From a virus: a stretch of 64,000 nt of DNA. Location: positions 1 to 64,000 of the IMG/VR virus record IMGVR_UViG_3300047300_001121; one strand, given 5' to 3'. Every line of letters starts with the position of its first letter. Positions within the stretch are counted from its first letter, which is position 1. Shown here piece by piece: positions 24,640-31,766 of the stretch. The notes beneath the pieces were generated by a model. It was not told the origin of the DNA, did not search any database, and saw only the letters and a program-made list of their open reading frames with translations. The position numbers and the translations under genes are program-made.

Positions 24640-25451
24640 GCAATACCCGATTTAACAAGGGCGACACCGTCTATGACCTTCACGGGCGACAAGGCGCATA
24701 CATTGCGTCTTACGGTGGCTACCACTTGGTTGCGCCCGAATACGATGCCGGCGACTACGGCGAGCCAACCTGGGGCACTCCCGAGCAGTGGGATCAGATC
24801 TTCATCAAGCCGCCCACACAGAAGCTTGAGACCAAAATCGACGAGCTGGACAAGCTCATTACCGAGAAACGGGATGAGCTCAAGCGTATCAACGAAGAGC
24901 TCGATCAGGCTGGCCGCCGGCGCCAAGAGCAACTGAAGAAGCTCAAGCAGCATCAGGCGCTGCAACGCATCGAGGACTACCTCGACGGCAAATTCACGCA
25001 CTTCCTTGAGGTGCCGGAATACTACCCACCAAAAATCGTCGCAGTCGACGATGCCCTGAAGAGGGGCGGCATTGATCGGTGGGACACGCCGCTCAAGTTG
25101 CTCACGCTCTTTGGCGACACCAAGGGCGATCTGCAGTGGCGAATCAATCGCTACAGCGATGGCAGCGGGAGCAGCAATGTCGAGGTCTATCCAGTTGAAA
25201 ACGAGGAGGAGGCAATCGCAATCGTGCGCCGCCTGTACGCCGAGGCGGTAGAGGACTGGCGCATCCAGGAGAAGAAGCACTACGGCCGCGCCATCTACTG
25301 GACAGACAAGTGCCCTGATGGATGGATTGAGGCGCCCGATGATCTGCGCGCCTACCTGAATGCAGCAGCCGTCGAGAGAAGGCAGGCCGATCTGATCAAA
25401 GCCAAGGAGGCGCTGGCCAAAGCCCAAGCCGAACTGGCCGCGCTGCAATAA
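24636..25451 (+). CDS. Coiled-coil early protein, 271 residues
   Basis: Residues 1-60 form a small beta domain (FNKGDTVYDLHGRQGAYIASY), residues 65-105 a strong coiled coil (KIDELDKLITEKRDELKRINEELDQ), the middle is mixed and the last 40 residues are again helical (IKAKEALAKAQAELAALQ). No family is recognised. It closes the second early block and is followed by a hairpin that may be its terminator. Confidence 0.6.
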   Translation: MSNTRFNKGDTVYDLHGRQGAYIASYGGYHLVAPEYDAGDYGEPTWGTPEQWDQIFIKPPTQKLETKIDELDKLITEKRDELKRINEELDQAGRRRQEQLKKLKQHQALQRIEDYLDGKFTHFLEVPEYYPPKIVAVDDALKRGGIDRWDTPLKLLTLFGDTKGDLQWRINRYSDGSGSSNVEVYPVENEEEAIAIVRRLYAEAVEDWRIQEKKHYGRAIYWTDKCPDGWIEAPDDLRAYLNAAAVERRQADLIKAKEALAKAQAELAALQ

Positions 25452-25463
25452 CCCAGCAAAACT

Positions 25464-25500
25464 GAAGGGCTTTCAATTCGTTGATTTGACAGCCCTTTTT
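25464..25500 (+). terminator. Terminator-like hairpin overlapping the next promoter
   Basis: AAGGGCT pairs with AGCCCTT, which runs into a short T tract and then AATT. The loop is about 20 bases. Its 3' arm overlaps the -35 region of early promoter 3, so upstream reading-through and new initiation may interfere with one another. Confidence 0.5.
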
Positions 25501-25514
25501 AATTGCGCAACAAT
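25486..25514 (+). promoter_or_regulatory. Early promoter 3
   Basis: TTGACA (25486-25491), 17 bp, AACAAT (25509-25514). It is the best -35 among the three early promoters. ATTGCGCAACAATT carries a TTGCGCAA palindrome over the -10, and CAACAAATTGTTT follows at 25527, an operator-like site in the leader. Confidence 0.7.
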
Positions 25515-25550
25515 TGGCTCCATCAGCAACAAATTGTTTAGGAGTTCAAC

Positions 25551-25904
25551 ATGTACCAAGGCCACCTCAATGACGGCAGCAGCATCCAGAAGCACAGCGC
25601 CGGCGCCCTGTATCCCTACGTCATCCAGTTCCGTGGCGAGGCCCTGGTGCCTGAACTCCGGCACCCGACTGGCGAGATCACCCAGCATGCCAGCTACGAC
25701 GAAGCCTGCGATGTAGCGCGTCAGCTGCTGGACCTGGCGCCCGCGGCCAAAGTCTGCGGCATCTCCAAGTCGGAGCTCGTGCGCTTCGTATGCGACCCGC
25801 ACACCGGCCGCGACTACGTGCAGCTCGCCAGCGTGCGCGGCATTGCAAACCTCATCAAGTCTTTTGGCCAGCGTGTCACGCGTGCCGACCGAGTTTTCCA
25901 TTAA
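25551..25904 (+). CDS. Early protein, 117 residues
   Basis: TTAGGAGTTCAAC precedes ATG 25551. The sequence (MYQGHLNDGSSIQKHSAGAL; ELRHPTGEITQHASYDEACD; VARQLLDLAPAAKVCGI) looks like a compact alpha/beta domain. No family recognised. It leads the third early transcript. Confidence 0.6.
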   Translation: MYQGHLNDGSSIQKHSAGALYPYVIQFRGEALVPELRHPTGEITQHASYDEACDVARQLLDLAPAAKVCGISKSELVRFVCDPHTGRDYVQLASVRGIANLIKSFGQRVTRADRVFH

Positions 25905-25933
25905 ACCAACCCACGTCTTTGAAAGGACACATC

Positions 25934-26176
25934 ATGCAAGACCTCAACGTCATCAACCGCCTGAACGCCGAAGCCATTGAGCGCGACATTCCCCGTCAGC
26001 TCGCTGCCGGCAAGATCGTCGTCGCCGAGTACACCGGCCTGCACTTCGTTGGCTACGAGACCTTCAGCGGAGAAAACGCCGAAGCCGAAGCCCAAGCCAA
26101 GCTGGCCCAGATCGAAGCCCAGGCCAGTGGCCACGGCAAGATCTTGCGTCCTGGCCAGAAGGCGTTGACCGCCTGA
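25934..26176 (+). CDS. Small early protein, 80 residues
   Basis: GAAAGGACACATC lies before ATG 25934. The protein is MQDLNVINRLNAEAIERDIP, then a beta hairpin (KIVVAEYTGLHFVGYETF) and an Ala/Glu/Gln-rich helix. Function unknown. A GGGCGCC/GGCGCCC hairpin follows its stop at 26183-26203 and may stabilise or partly end the transcript. Confidence 0.6.
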   Translation: MQDLNVINRLNAEAIERDIPRQLAAGKIVVAEYTGLHFVGYETFSGENAEAEAQAKLAQIEAQASGHGKILRPGQKALTA

Positions 26177-26246
26177 TGAAGCGGGCGCCATTTTTTGGCG
26201 CCCAGCACCAACAAAACGTAGCACAAAGCAACATTCAGGAGTCACC

Positions 26247-26630
26247 ATGCAGGCAATTATCAACGTCGAGCTCGATGAGAAATGCGGGCCCGGCATGAGC
26301 GCAGCAACGCGCCTTGAGCTGGTCTTGGCAACCGTGCGCCTCGTGTTCACGCGAGCGATTGGCGACATCCGTGTCGTCGATTACGTAGGCCCGGACGGAC
26401 CAGTCACAGAGAACACGGCGGTCATCACATTCGAGCACGCATCGGACAAGAACGCTGTGCTCGCGGCCATGTACAAGGTCGCCTACAAATTCAACCAGGA
26501 CTGCATCGCGATTCTGTTCTCGGATGGGGAGGGGCGCCTGGTCGGACCGGAGGCTGATCGCTGGGGCGGATTCAAGATCGAGTACTTCAAGCGCCCCGCG
26601 ATGTACGAACTTTTGAAGGAGGCAGCATGA
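26247..26630 (+). CDS. Early protein, 127 residues
   Basis: The protein begins MQAIINVELDEKCGPGMSAA and has an alpha/beta pattern (RLELVLATVRLVF; IRVVDYVGPDGPVTENTAV; DCIAILFSDGEGRLVG). Its ending overlaps the next start. Not recognised; a ferredoxin-like fold is possible from the strand/helix order. Confidence 0.55.
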   Translation: MQAIINVELDEKCGPGMSAATRLELVLATVRLVFTRAIGDIRVVDYVGPDGPVTENTAVITFEHASDKNAVLAAMYKVAYKFNQDCIAILFSDGEGRLVGPEADRWGGFKIEYFKRPAMYELLKEAA

Positions 26631-26845
26631 ACATCCCAGAACCCCACGAAGTCGACTCGCTCGAGAAAGCGGAGCAGGTCATTTCCGCCATTCAGCAAGC
26701 GGCCAAAGACCTGGTACTGAAGGCGCGCGAATACGGCATCGTGGTCACCATTGAAACGGAGCCCGTCAAGCCGCTGGCCATGGGCCACTACGACATGGTG
26801 GTCACCACCAGACCCGGCCACGATATTTACAGGAACCAATCATGA
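26627..26845 (+). CDS. Small early protein, 72 residues
   Basis: It starts MNIPEPHEVDSLEKAEQVIS, followed by a helix (AIQQAAKDLVLKAREYGIVV) and a strand pair (VVTIETEP; YDMVVTTRPG), reading as a small alpha/beta domain. It overlaps both neighbours by four bases. Confidence 0.55.
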   Translation: MNIPEPHEVDSLEKAEQVISAIQQAAKDLVLKAREYGIVVTIETEPVKPLAMGHYDMVVTTRPGHDIYRNQS

Positions 26846-27117
26846 GCACCACACAAGACACCCGCTTTGCGACCCGCGATCAGTTTTACAAAGTGCTCTT
26901 GCGCTGGATGCCCGAGTGGACGTCTGGCATGCCCGAGGCAAAGCTCATTGCCGGCATTTTTGCGCAGGCATGGGACGACGGAATTGACTGGTTCTTCAAC
27001 ACCCGCAACAAAGCGCTTCTGTTCTATTGCGACAAGACGGGACTCAACCCGCAAGTCATCGCCGATACGTACAGAAAGCACAACCGCGCACGAGCCAAAC
27101 GACTGGGGATCGCATGA
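26842..27117 (+). CDS. Small early protein, 91 residues
   Basis: A helical, aromatic-rich sequence (FATRDQFYKVLLRWMPEWTS; KLIAGIFAQAWDDGIDWFFN) with a basic end (TYRKHNRARAKRLGIA). No motif is recognised. It overlaps the following ribbon-helix-helix-like gene. Confidence 0.55.
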   Translation: MSTTQDTRFATRDQFYKVLLRWMPEWTSGMPEAKLIAGIFAQAWDDGIDWFFNTRNKALLFYCDKTGLNPQVIADTYRKHNRARAKRLGIA

Positions 27118-27305
27118 AGCGACAAGGATCTGGCCGCAAGGCCGTTGACGGCATCACCGGCGCAGACAAGCGCGTGAATGTCGTCCTGACATCAGAACAC
27201 CGCCGCCGCCTGGAGCAGCTTGCACCCAACGGGTTCAGCGCCTGGATCAGAGCAGCAATTGACACCGCCTGGGGCAAACAAAGAAAGGACGCGCCCAATG
27301 CATAA
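27114..27305 (+). CDS. Ribbon-helix-helix-like DNA-binding protein
   Basis: The 63 residues read MKRQGSGRKAVDGITGADKR, VNVVLTSEHRRRLEQLAPNG, FSAWIRAAIDTAWG. The strand (KRVNVVLTSEH) followed by two helices is the Arc/MetJ/CopG pattern. A small phage repressor or transcription regulator is likely. The start at ATG 27114 overlaps the previous stop. Confidence 0.6.
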   Translation: MKRQGSGRKAVDGITGADKRVNVVLTSEHRRRLEQLAPNGFSAWIRAAIDTAWGKQRKDAPNA

Positions 27306-27546
27306 CACGACAGAAGTTTTCCATCACAGCATACTGCCCGTGCGCAACGGCGTGTACCTCACGCAAAGCGTTGACCCGGAAGACGGCAGGATCCTGAGCG
27401 ACTGGATGTACAGCTACTTTGATGCCACCGACCGGGTCTGGGGTTGTGCAGCAATCACGCCAGCGGAAGCCCACTCGGTGCCGGACTACGAGTTTGCCTG
27501 GCAGACCAAGAACTGGCGCGGCCTCACCGAGGAGGCGAAGGCATGA
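27298..27546 (+). CDS. Small early protein, 82 residues
   Basis: From ATG 27298: MHNTTEVFHHSILPVRNGVY, then YFDATDRVWGCAAITPAEA and WQTKNWRGLTEEAKA. The pattern (a short beta domain with W/Y residues) resembles proteins found singly in several phage early regions. Function unknown. Confidence 0.55.
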   Translation: MHNTTEVFHHSILPVRNGVYLTQSVDPEDGRILSDWMYSYFDATDRVWGCAAITPAEAHSVPDYEFAWQTKNWRGLTEEAKA

Positions 27547-28205
27547 CCAAGTATCAATGCTCAGAAGGGAGGGTGCTTCAGGACCTGGTCAGCCACGAGA
27601 TGCATGTCATCCGCGATGACGGCGCTCACCGCCACCTTCGCTTTAAGCGCCCCGACAGCAGCACGTACTGGTTCGACCTGATCACCTGGCCAGGCACGCT
27701 GTGCATTGACGGCGACTGCGGCACCTACGTGTTCCGTCGCCTCGAGGACATGTTCGAGTTCTTCCGCACCGACCGCGCGTACGCCTTGCGCAACGGCAAC
27801 AAGCTGGCCATCAACCCTGGCTACTGGGGCGAGAAGCTGCAATCCATCTCGAGATTCGGGGAAGGCTTCAAGGAGTTCAGCGAGCAGCGCTTCCGCGACG
27901 CCGTCAAGGACGAGTTCGACATGTGGGTCGAAGGCGAAGAGCCAAACGAAGAGACCAAGGCGGCACTCTGGGAAGAGCTGGAGGACCGGGTCTTGTCGTA
28001 CGCCAGCGATGGCGCCCACGACGCGGTCAGAGCTGCGATGGACTTCGAGCCCGATGACAGCGAAGTGCGGTTTGATATGCGCGACTTCTACGGCCACCGC
28101 CTCGAGGACTACACATTCCATTTCATCTGGTGCTGCTACGCGATTGCGTGGGGCATTCAGCTGTACGACGAGACCCAAACCGCAACACAGAAAGAAGCAG
28201 CATGA
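27543..28205 (+). CDS. Early protein, 220 residues
   Basis: The protein begins MTKYQCSEGRVLQDLVSHEM and has a beta-rich N-terminal half (WFDLITWPGTLCIDGDCGTY) and an acidic helical C-terminal half (VKDEFDMWVEGEEPNEETKA; HFIWCCYAIAWGIQLYDE). The general look, with YVFRRLEDMFEFFR, matches a phage protein often seen in early regions and of unknown function. It overlaps neighbours on both sides. Confidence 0.6.
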   Translation: MTKYQCSEGRVLQDLVSHEMHVIRDDGAHRHLRFKRPDSSTYWFDLITWPGTLCIDGDCGTYVFRRLEDMFEFFRTDRAYALRNGNKLAINPGYWGEKLQSISRFGEGFKEFSEQRFRDAVKDEFDMWVEGEEPNEETKAALWEELEDRVLSYASDGAHDAVRAAMDFEPDDSEVRFDMRDFYGHRLEDYTFHFIWCCYAIAWGIQLYDETQTATQKEAA

Positions 28206-28501
28206 ATTTGCAGGACCAACTCAACGCGAAGGCCGACAAGAAGCTGGAGGCCATCTACAGCAAGCTCTTCAACAACTTTATTCTCGAGTTTCGCAAAGCG
28301 ACCGGCATCAACCTCGATTCTGAATACACGGCTCCGCCGGAGTTCAAGAGCCTGATCGCCGGATTGAGGATTCGCTACTGGGTCGGAGGCGGAGACGGAC
28401 AGAAAGCCTTCGAGGTCGCGCGCGCCAAGCACCGCGAAATGTTCACCGCCGAGTTCATCCGCAAGGTGGAAGAGGCTCAAGAATTCCTGGAGGGCCAATG
28501 A
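28202..28501 (+). CDS. Small helical early protein, 99 residues
   Basis: Mostly helical: MNLQDQLNAKADKKLEAIYS, KLFNNFILEFRKATGINLD, and a C-terminal KVEEAQEFLEGQ. No motif is recognised. It directly precedes the ClpX-zinc-domain-like gene with an ATGA overlap, so the two may be functionally linked. Confidence 0.55.
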   Translation: MNLQDQLNAKADKKLEAIYSKLFNNFILEFRKATGINLDSEYTAPPEFKSLIAGLRIRYWVGGGDGQKAFEVARAKHREMFTAEFIRKVEEAQEFLEGQ

Positions 28502-28671
28502 GCGACAACATCATTCCATTCAACAAGCCCAAAGAGCCCGAGCCGAAGTGCTCGTTCTGCGGCACACCCAAGAGCAAGGCCAAGAGCATGATCAGCAGCA
28601 GTGACGGCATGCGCCACATCTGCGACCGCTGCATCGTCAAGGCAAAGCAACGACTGACGGAGGCCGCATGA
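28498..28671 (+). CDS. Stand-alone ClpX-type C4 zinc finger, 57 residues
   Basis: After an unstructured N-terminus the protein has CSFCGTPKSKAKSMISSSDG and ICDRCIVKAK. Cys 18, 21, 42 and 45 match the ClpX N-terminal zinc-binding domain (CSFCGK...ICDECV). No ATPase follows. In ClpX this domain dimerises and binds substrates and adaptors. A free copy could compete with host ClpX or act as an adaptor; that is inference. The gene is too short for usual cut-offs but has perfect ATGA overlaps at both ends. Confidence 0.75.
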   Translation: MSDNIIPFNKPKEPEPKCSFCGTPKSKAKSMISSSDGMRHICDRCIVKAKQRLTEAA

Positions 28672-29081
28672 AATCAGGCGCACCAATTGACACGCTGCAC
28701 CACGCCCTGGCGCACGCAGCTCATGCAGCATTCCCGGAGATTGAATACGAAGACCGGGACTGGGAGCACTACAGCAAGACAAAGGAAGACAAGCGCATCA
28801 AGAAGAAGCGCAAGCCCTCCGAGTACGACATGGAGGTGCGGGCGATGTTTCCGCAGACCTGGGGCTCAACCGCTCTCGGATTCGGCGGTATAGGCGGCGC
28901 AGCCATGACGACTGCATACACGGTTGTCGTTGAGTGCATGGGCGCCTACGCCGTGTATTTCGGTGGCCATCACGCATACACCATCACGCAACCGAACGAT
29001 CAGTTCTTTGAGGACGTCGCAAAGCAACGCATGTCCGCCGTCCGCGGCGCACAGAAAGCCTACACAAGGGAGGCCGCATGA
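28668..29081 (+). CDS. Early protein, 137 residues
   Basis: N-terminal helix with HALAHAAHAAFPEIE, a basic linker (KEDKRIKKKRKPS) and a Gly-rich, strand-rich C-terminal half (GSTALGFGGIGGAAMTTAYT; AYAVYFGGHHAYTITQPNDQ). The second half resembles a small beta-barrel-like domain. Function unknown. Overlaps the next gene by four bases. Confidence 0.55.
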   Translation: MKSGAPIDTLHHALAHAAHAAFPEIEYEDRDWEHYSKTKEDKRIKKKRKPSEYDMEVRAMFPQTWGSTALGFGGIGGAAMTTAYTVVVECMGAYAVYFGGHHAYTITQPNDQFFEDVAKQRMSAVRGAQKAYTREAA

Positions 29082-29260
29082 ACTGCTGCGACGCAAACGG
29101 CGACTGCCGACAGGGGCGTGACTGCCCCGTGCGAGCACAGCGCTACACGTCTCCAAAGACCAAGAGCAGCGAGATAACCGAGACCCTGCTCATCGTCGGT
29201 CTGATGTCCACCATCGCGATCTGCATCGGCATGCTCTGCAAACTGTGGAGCATGGCATGA
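29078..29260 (+). CDS. Cys-rich small membrane protein
   Basis: Sixty residues: an N-terminal segment with four cysteines (MNCCDANGDCRQGRDCPVRA) and a single membrane helix (TETLLIVGLMSTIAICIGML). Similar short Cys-plus-TM proteins occur in many phages of Burkholderiales. Role unknown. Confidence 0.6.
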   Translation: MNCCDANGDCRQGRDCPVRAQRYTSPKTKSSEITETLLIVGLMSTIAICIGMLCKLWSMA

Positions 29261-29649
29261 AACCACAGAAGGCACTCGAGCTGGTGCTTCGGTACTCTCA
29301 TCTGACAAAAACAATCAAGGGTTGCACGCGCCGCATTGGCGAACACCTAGAGCGGTGCAATGGAATCTCCGGAAAGCGGCAGGATCGCGACCAATACGGA
29401 GTGCAGGTACACGAGATCAAGGTGGACGCGAAAAACCGCGAAGTCGATCTGCATCTGGTCGAGTGGTACAAACCGTACTACAGCGGAGATCACTACTACC
29501 CCACATGGGAGTGGCAACACATCAACGAACTCGAGCACAAAGAAGAGTGCCCGCACTGCTACGCTGCGCACTTGGCGATACAGGAGCGCAAACAAGCCCG
29601 AAAGCAGCTGGGCGCCGTAAAAGCTGCAATGTCACGAAGCACAGCATGA
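29257..29649 (+). CDS. Early protein, 130 residues
   Basis: The start ATG 29257 overlaps the previous stop (ATGA). The protein has a helical N-terminus (KPQKALELVLRYSHLTKTIK), an EVDLHLVEWYKPYYSG strand region and an ECPHCYAAHLAIQERKQARK C-terminal helix with a CxxC. A single metal site is possible. No family recognised. Confidence 0.55.
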   Translation: MKPQKALELVLRYSHLTKTIKGCTRRIGEHLERCNGISGKRQDRDQYGVQVHEIKVDAKNREVDLHLVEWYKPYYSGDHYYPTWEWQHINELEHKEECPHCYAAHLAIQERKQARKQLGAVKAAMSRSTA

Positions 29650-29753
29650 ACATCAAAATTTTCTGGCAGTCGGCTCGCTTCTTTCAGAGGCCTGGGCTGT
29701 ATCTCAAAATCAACAACGCGCGATTCCGCGTCATCCCCTGGCCGCGATTCTGA
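29646..29753 (+). CDS. Tiny basic protein, 35 residues
   Basis: The frame from ATG 29646 gives MNIKIFWQSARFFQRPGLYL, then KINNARFRVIPWPRF. It overlaps the previous stop and is followed by the next ribosome site. It is short, basic and aromatic, and may bind nucleic acid or membrane. The call depends on its fit between neighbours. Confidence 0.45.
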   Translation: MNIKIFWQSARFFQRPGLYLKINNARFRVIPWPRF

Positions 29754-29769
29754 ACAACGAAAGTGCAAC

Positions 29770-30003
29770 ATGATTTCCGAAATTGACATCAAAGACATGA
29801 CCGAGCTGTACAACCTCAAGAACGGCGATAACTTCGCGTTCGCAGACGAGGAGCTCAAGACGCCACCAAATGCGCCGGACATTGATCCGACAGACATCTG
29901 GAAATTCCTCAAGGTCGACGGCATGTACGCCCAGATCCAGCAGGCAGCCGGGCCCATCTCGTTCGTGGCAGCCTGGACCAAGGTGCGGAAGGTTGGCCAA
30001 TGA
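29770..30003 (+). CDS. Small early protein, 77 residues
   Basis: The sequence (MISEIDIKDMTELYNLKNGD; FAFADEELKTPPNAPDIDPT; WKFLKVDGMYAQIQQAAGP) is acidic and aromatic. Its stop overlaps the next start. No family recognised. Confidence 0.55.
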   Translation: MISEIDIKDMTELYNLKNGDNFAFADEELKTPPNAPDIDPTDIWKFLKVDGMYAQIQQAAGPISFVAAWTKVRKVGQ

Positions 30004-30203
30004 CAATTAAGACAACAAGCGACGGCGCGGCGGCCGTGAACACGGAGCATTTCTGGATCCCGGTGTCGGAGGTGGCGCCGCCAGCTGGCGTCAAGCTGCT
30101 GCTGATCAACCGGAGATGGGGTGTCGCTCACCTGAGCATCTACCGCAAACAGGATGACTGGACGCACTGGCAGGCGCTGCCGAAATTTAAGGGGCGCTCA
30201 TGA
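30000..30203 (+). CDS. DUF551-like protein
   Basis: The 67 residues contain HFWIPVSEVAPPAGVKLLLI, GVAHLSIYRKQDD and WTHWQALPKF, which follow the DUF551 pattern (WIPVSE-P--G--V-----W----HW-PLP). Such small phage proteins are widespread and uncharacterised. It overlaps both neighbours by four bases. Confidence 0.7.
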   Translation: MTIKTTSDGAAAVNTEHFWIPVSEVAPPAGVKLLLINRRWGVAHLSIYRKQDDWTHWQALPKFKGRS

Positions 30204-30466
30204 GCCTGATGTGCCTATTCATTGGCGGACCTGCCGACGGAGAGCGTCGCATGGTCGAGGATCACATCAACGTGTATTCCGTTGACGAATTCCCGCCGCT
30301 ACCGAATGTGATGACGGCTCGGGCTGACACCCTCAAAGTGACGCGCCACCATTACGTGCGCAGAAAAATGACAAACGGGTGGTATGTGTTTCTGCACGAC
30401 TCTCTACACCCGCGACAGATCGTTGACAAGTTAATCCGCGGCTACCGAAGCACGGATCCGCTCTAA
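30200..30466 (+). CDS. Last early gene, 88 residues
   Basis: It begins MSLMCLFIGGPADGERRMVE, a motif seen at the start of many small phage proteins (C--IGGPADGE). A basic middle (RHHYVRRKMTNGWYVFLHDS) follows. The 3' end overlaps the convergent DUF1364 gene by 36 bases, so the two transcription units meet head-on here. Function unknown. Confidence 0.65.
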   Translation: MSLMCLFIGGPADGERRMVEDHINVYSVDEFPPLPNVMTARADTLKVTRHHYVRRKMTNGWYVFLHDSLHPRQIVDKLIRGYRSTDPL

Positions 30467-30817
30467 GGCCCACCAGGCAGCCTCGCGGTCGCGGGGCTTG
30501 GCCATGATGTTGGCGACAATCTTCTCGAGCTCGCGCTCCATGCGCTTCAGGCCGAGGTCAAACGCGTCGTGCTTCTCTTGCGCCCCAGCCTTGCCCTGGT
30601 CAAGCCAGGTGTGGCACGCGTAGCAAGCCCAAACTCCGGCCCAGTCGTGCGCCTTGAGCGCGCCGCCCTTGTTGTGCTTGGCCTGATTCGAGTGCGCCAG
30701 GACAACCGTCTCGGGGTTGTGATTGCACACCCCTGGCACGCGCATCTGACAAGGCATGCGCTCGGCCATTGAGCGGTAATGCGCATTCTCCTCGCGCTTG
30801 CTCTTCGGGAACATCAT
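30431..30817 (-). CDS. DUF1364-like HNH-type nuclease
   Basis: The 128 residues show MPCQMRVPGVCNHNPETVVL, AHSNQAKHNKGGALKAHDWA and WACYACHTWLDQGK. This matches DUF1364, a zinc-bound HNH-type phage family in lambdoid recombination/late-control regions, with cysteines and histidines conserved. It probably cuts or resolves DNA. It lies at the 3' end of the minus-strand block. Confidence 0.75.
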   Translation of the reverse strand: MMFPKSKREENAHYRSMAERMPCQMRVPGVCNHNPETVVLAHSNQAKHNKGGALKAHDWAGVWACYACHTWLDQGKAGAQEKHDAFDLGLKRMERELEKIVANIMAKPRDREAAWWALERIRASVAAD

Positions 30818-31245
30818 AGGCTCAGCGAGTCAACGCCTCCGCCGCTGTATGCGTCCAGCTCGCAGGCCAGCTCAACGGCTTTGATTGGATCAAGCCCAAG
30901 GTGCAGAGCGGCCAGCGCAAAGTCTCGGCCAGAGCCAATGCCGTGGTGCTTGTGCTCCATCACCAGCGGCACAGGGAACCGCTCGTACTGCAACACCTGG
31001 CCGGTCGGCGTGACGACCAGCATGCTGGCCTCCATGCCATCATCGTGCGGGTCTGGCCAGTCTTCCGCATTGGCTCCGTTCTCGAACCAGCGCAGCAACA
31101 TCATCGAGACGTCGGCAGCACCAGAGAATCCAACCAGGTGGCCATTCACGCGGAAGATCTTGGTCATGCGACCGCTCTTGTTGTTACCTTCGCAGGCCAT
31201 TCTGTCGGCGGCCATCACTCCGTTGGAATAAACAACTGTCGTCAT
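30814..31245 (-). CDS. HslV/proteasome-like Ntn hydrolase
   Basis: The 143-residue protein begins MTTVVYSNGVMAADRMACEG. After loss of Met the N-terminal Thr (residue 2), Asp 14 (VMAAD) and Lys 29 (RMTKIF) line up with the Thr, Asp and Lys triad of HslV. IFRVNGHLVGFSGAADV and GIGSGRDFALAALHLGLDPI also fit. No ATPase partner (HslU-like) is encoded here. It may be an active peptidase ring or a subunit that interferes with host HslUV. The family match is good; activity is inferred. Confidence 0.75.
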   Translation of the reverse strand: MTTVVYSNGVMAADRMACEGNNKSGRMTKIFRVNGHLVGFSGAADVSMMLLRWFENGANAEDWPDPHDDGMEASMLVVTPTGQVLQYERFPVPLVMEHKHHGIGSGRDFALAALHLGLDPIKAVELACELDAYSGGGVDSLSL

Positions 31246-31256
31246 GCGCGCTTCCC

Positions 31257-31766
31257 TTACTTCACGAGACGCGCCACTGCACGCTCTGTTACCGAATCAA
31301 TCACCTCCAGCGCCGCGATCACCTGAGTAATCTCGTCGCGGAACTTCTTCTGCACTGGCCGGCGGCCGGTACCGTTGCAGGCTTTGCAATGCCTGGTAGA
31401 CAACACCGGGGCGTCGTCCTGTAGATCGAACTTGCGTCCGTGACACTTGGGGCACACGGGGTCAACGTGATGCGACAAGGCCTGCATTGCCACGGTCTTG
31501 AGGGCGTGGCCATGAAGGCGCCAGTTTTTCTTGGCGCTGAGCTTCTTGACCATGGCCAGCACCGAGTTGTAGGCGCTCTCAATGGCTGTGTGCGAGCCGG
31601 CAAGATGGACGCGCATCAAGGGTCCAGCGACGGCTGAGTGGCGCCTCGAGGCAATGCCGAGGGCCACGATGTAGTCGGCGTCTGTGCGATGGTCAGCATC
31701 GATCGTCAGATCCGACGTCGACATGGCCGTGCTCAGGCGTTCAAATGCTGAGGGGCGGTCACTCAT
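31257..31766 (-). CDS. Zinc-motif regulatory protein, possible Q-like antiterminator
   Basis: The 169-residue protein has VCPKCHGRKFDLQ and HCKACNGTGRRPVQKK, two Cys pairs of the DnaJ/Q type, after a helical N-terminal half (NSVLAMVKKLSAKKNWRLHG). Lambdoid Q-type antiterminators of the 82/DLP12 group have a similar Cys-rich core. A late-gene switch acting on the promoter at 18962 would fit. The match is partial, so this remains a suggestion; a general nucleic-acid binding protein is the alternative. Confidence 0.45.
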   Translation of the reverse strand: MSDRPSAFERLSTAMSTSDLTIDADHRTDADYIVALGIASRRHSAVAGPLMRVHLAGSHTAIESAYNSVLAMVKKLSAKKNWRLHGHALKTVAMQALSHHVDPVCPKCHGRKFDLQDDAPVLSTRHCKACNGTGRRPVQKKFRDEITQVIAALEVIDSVTERAVARLVK

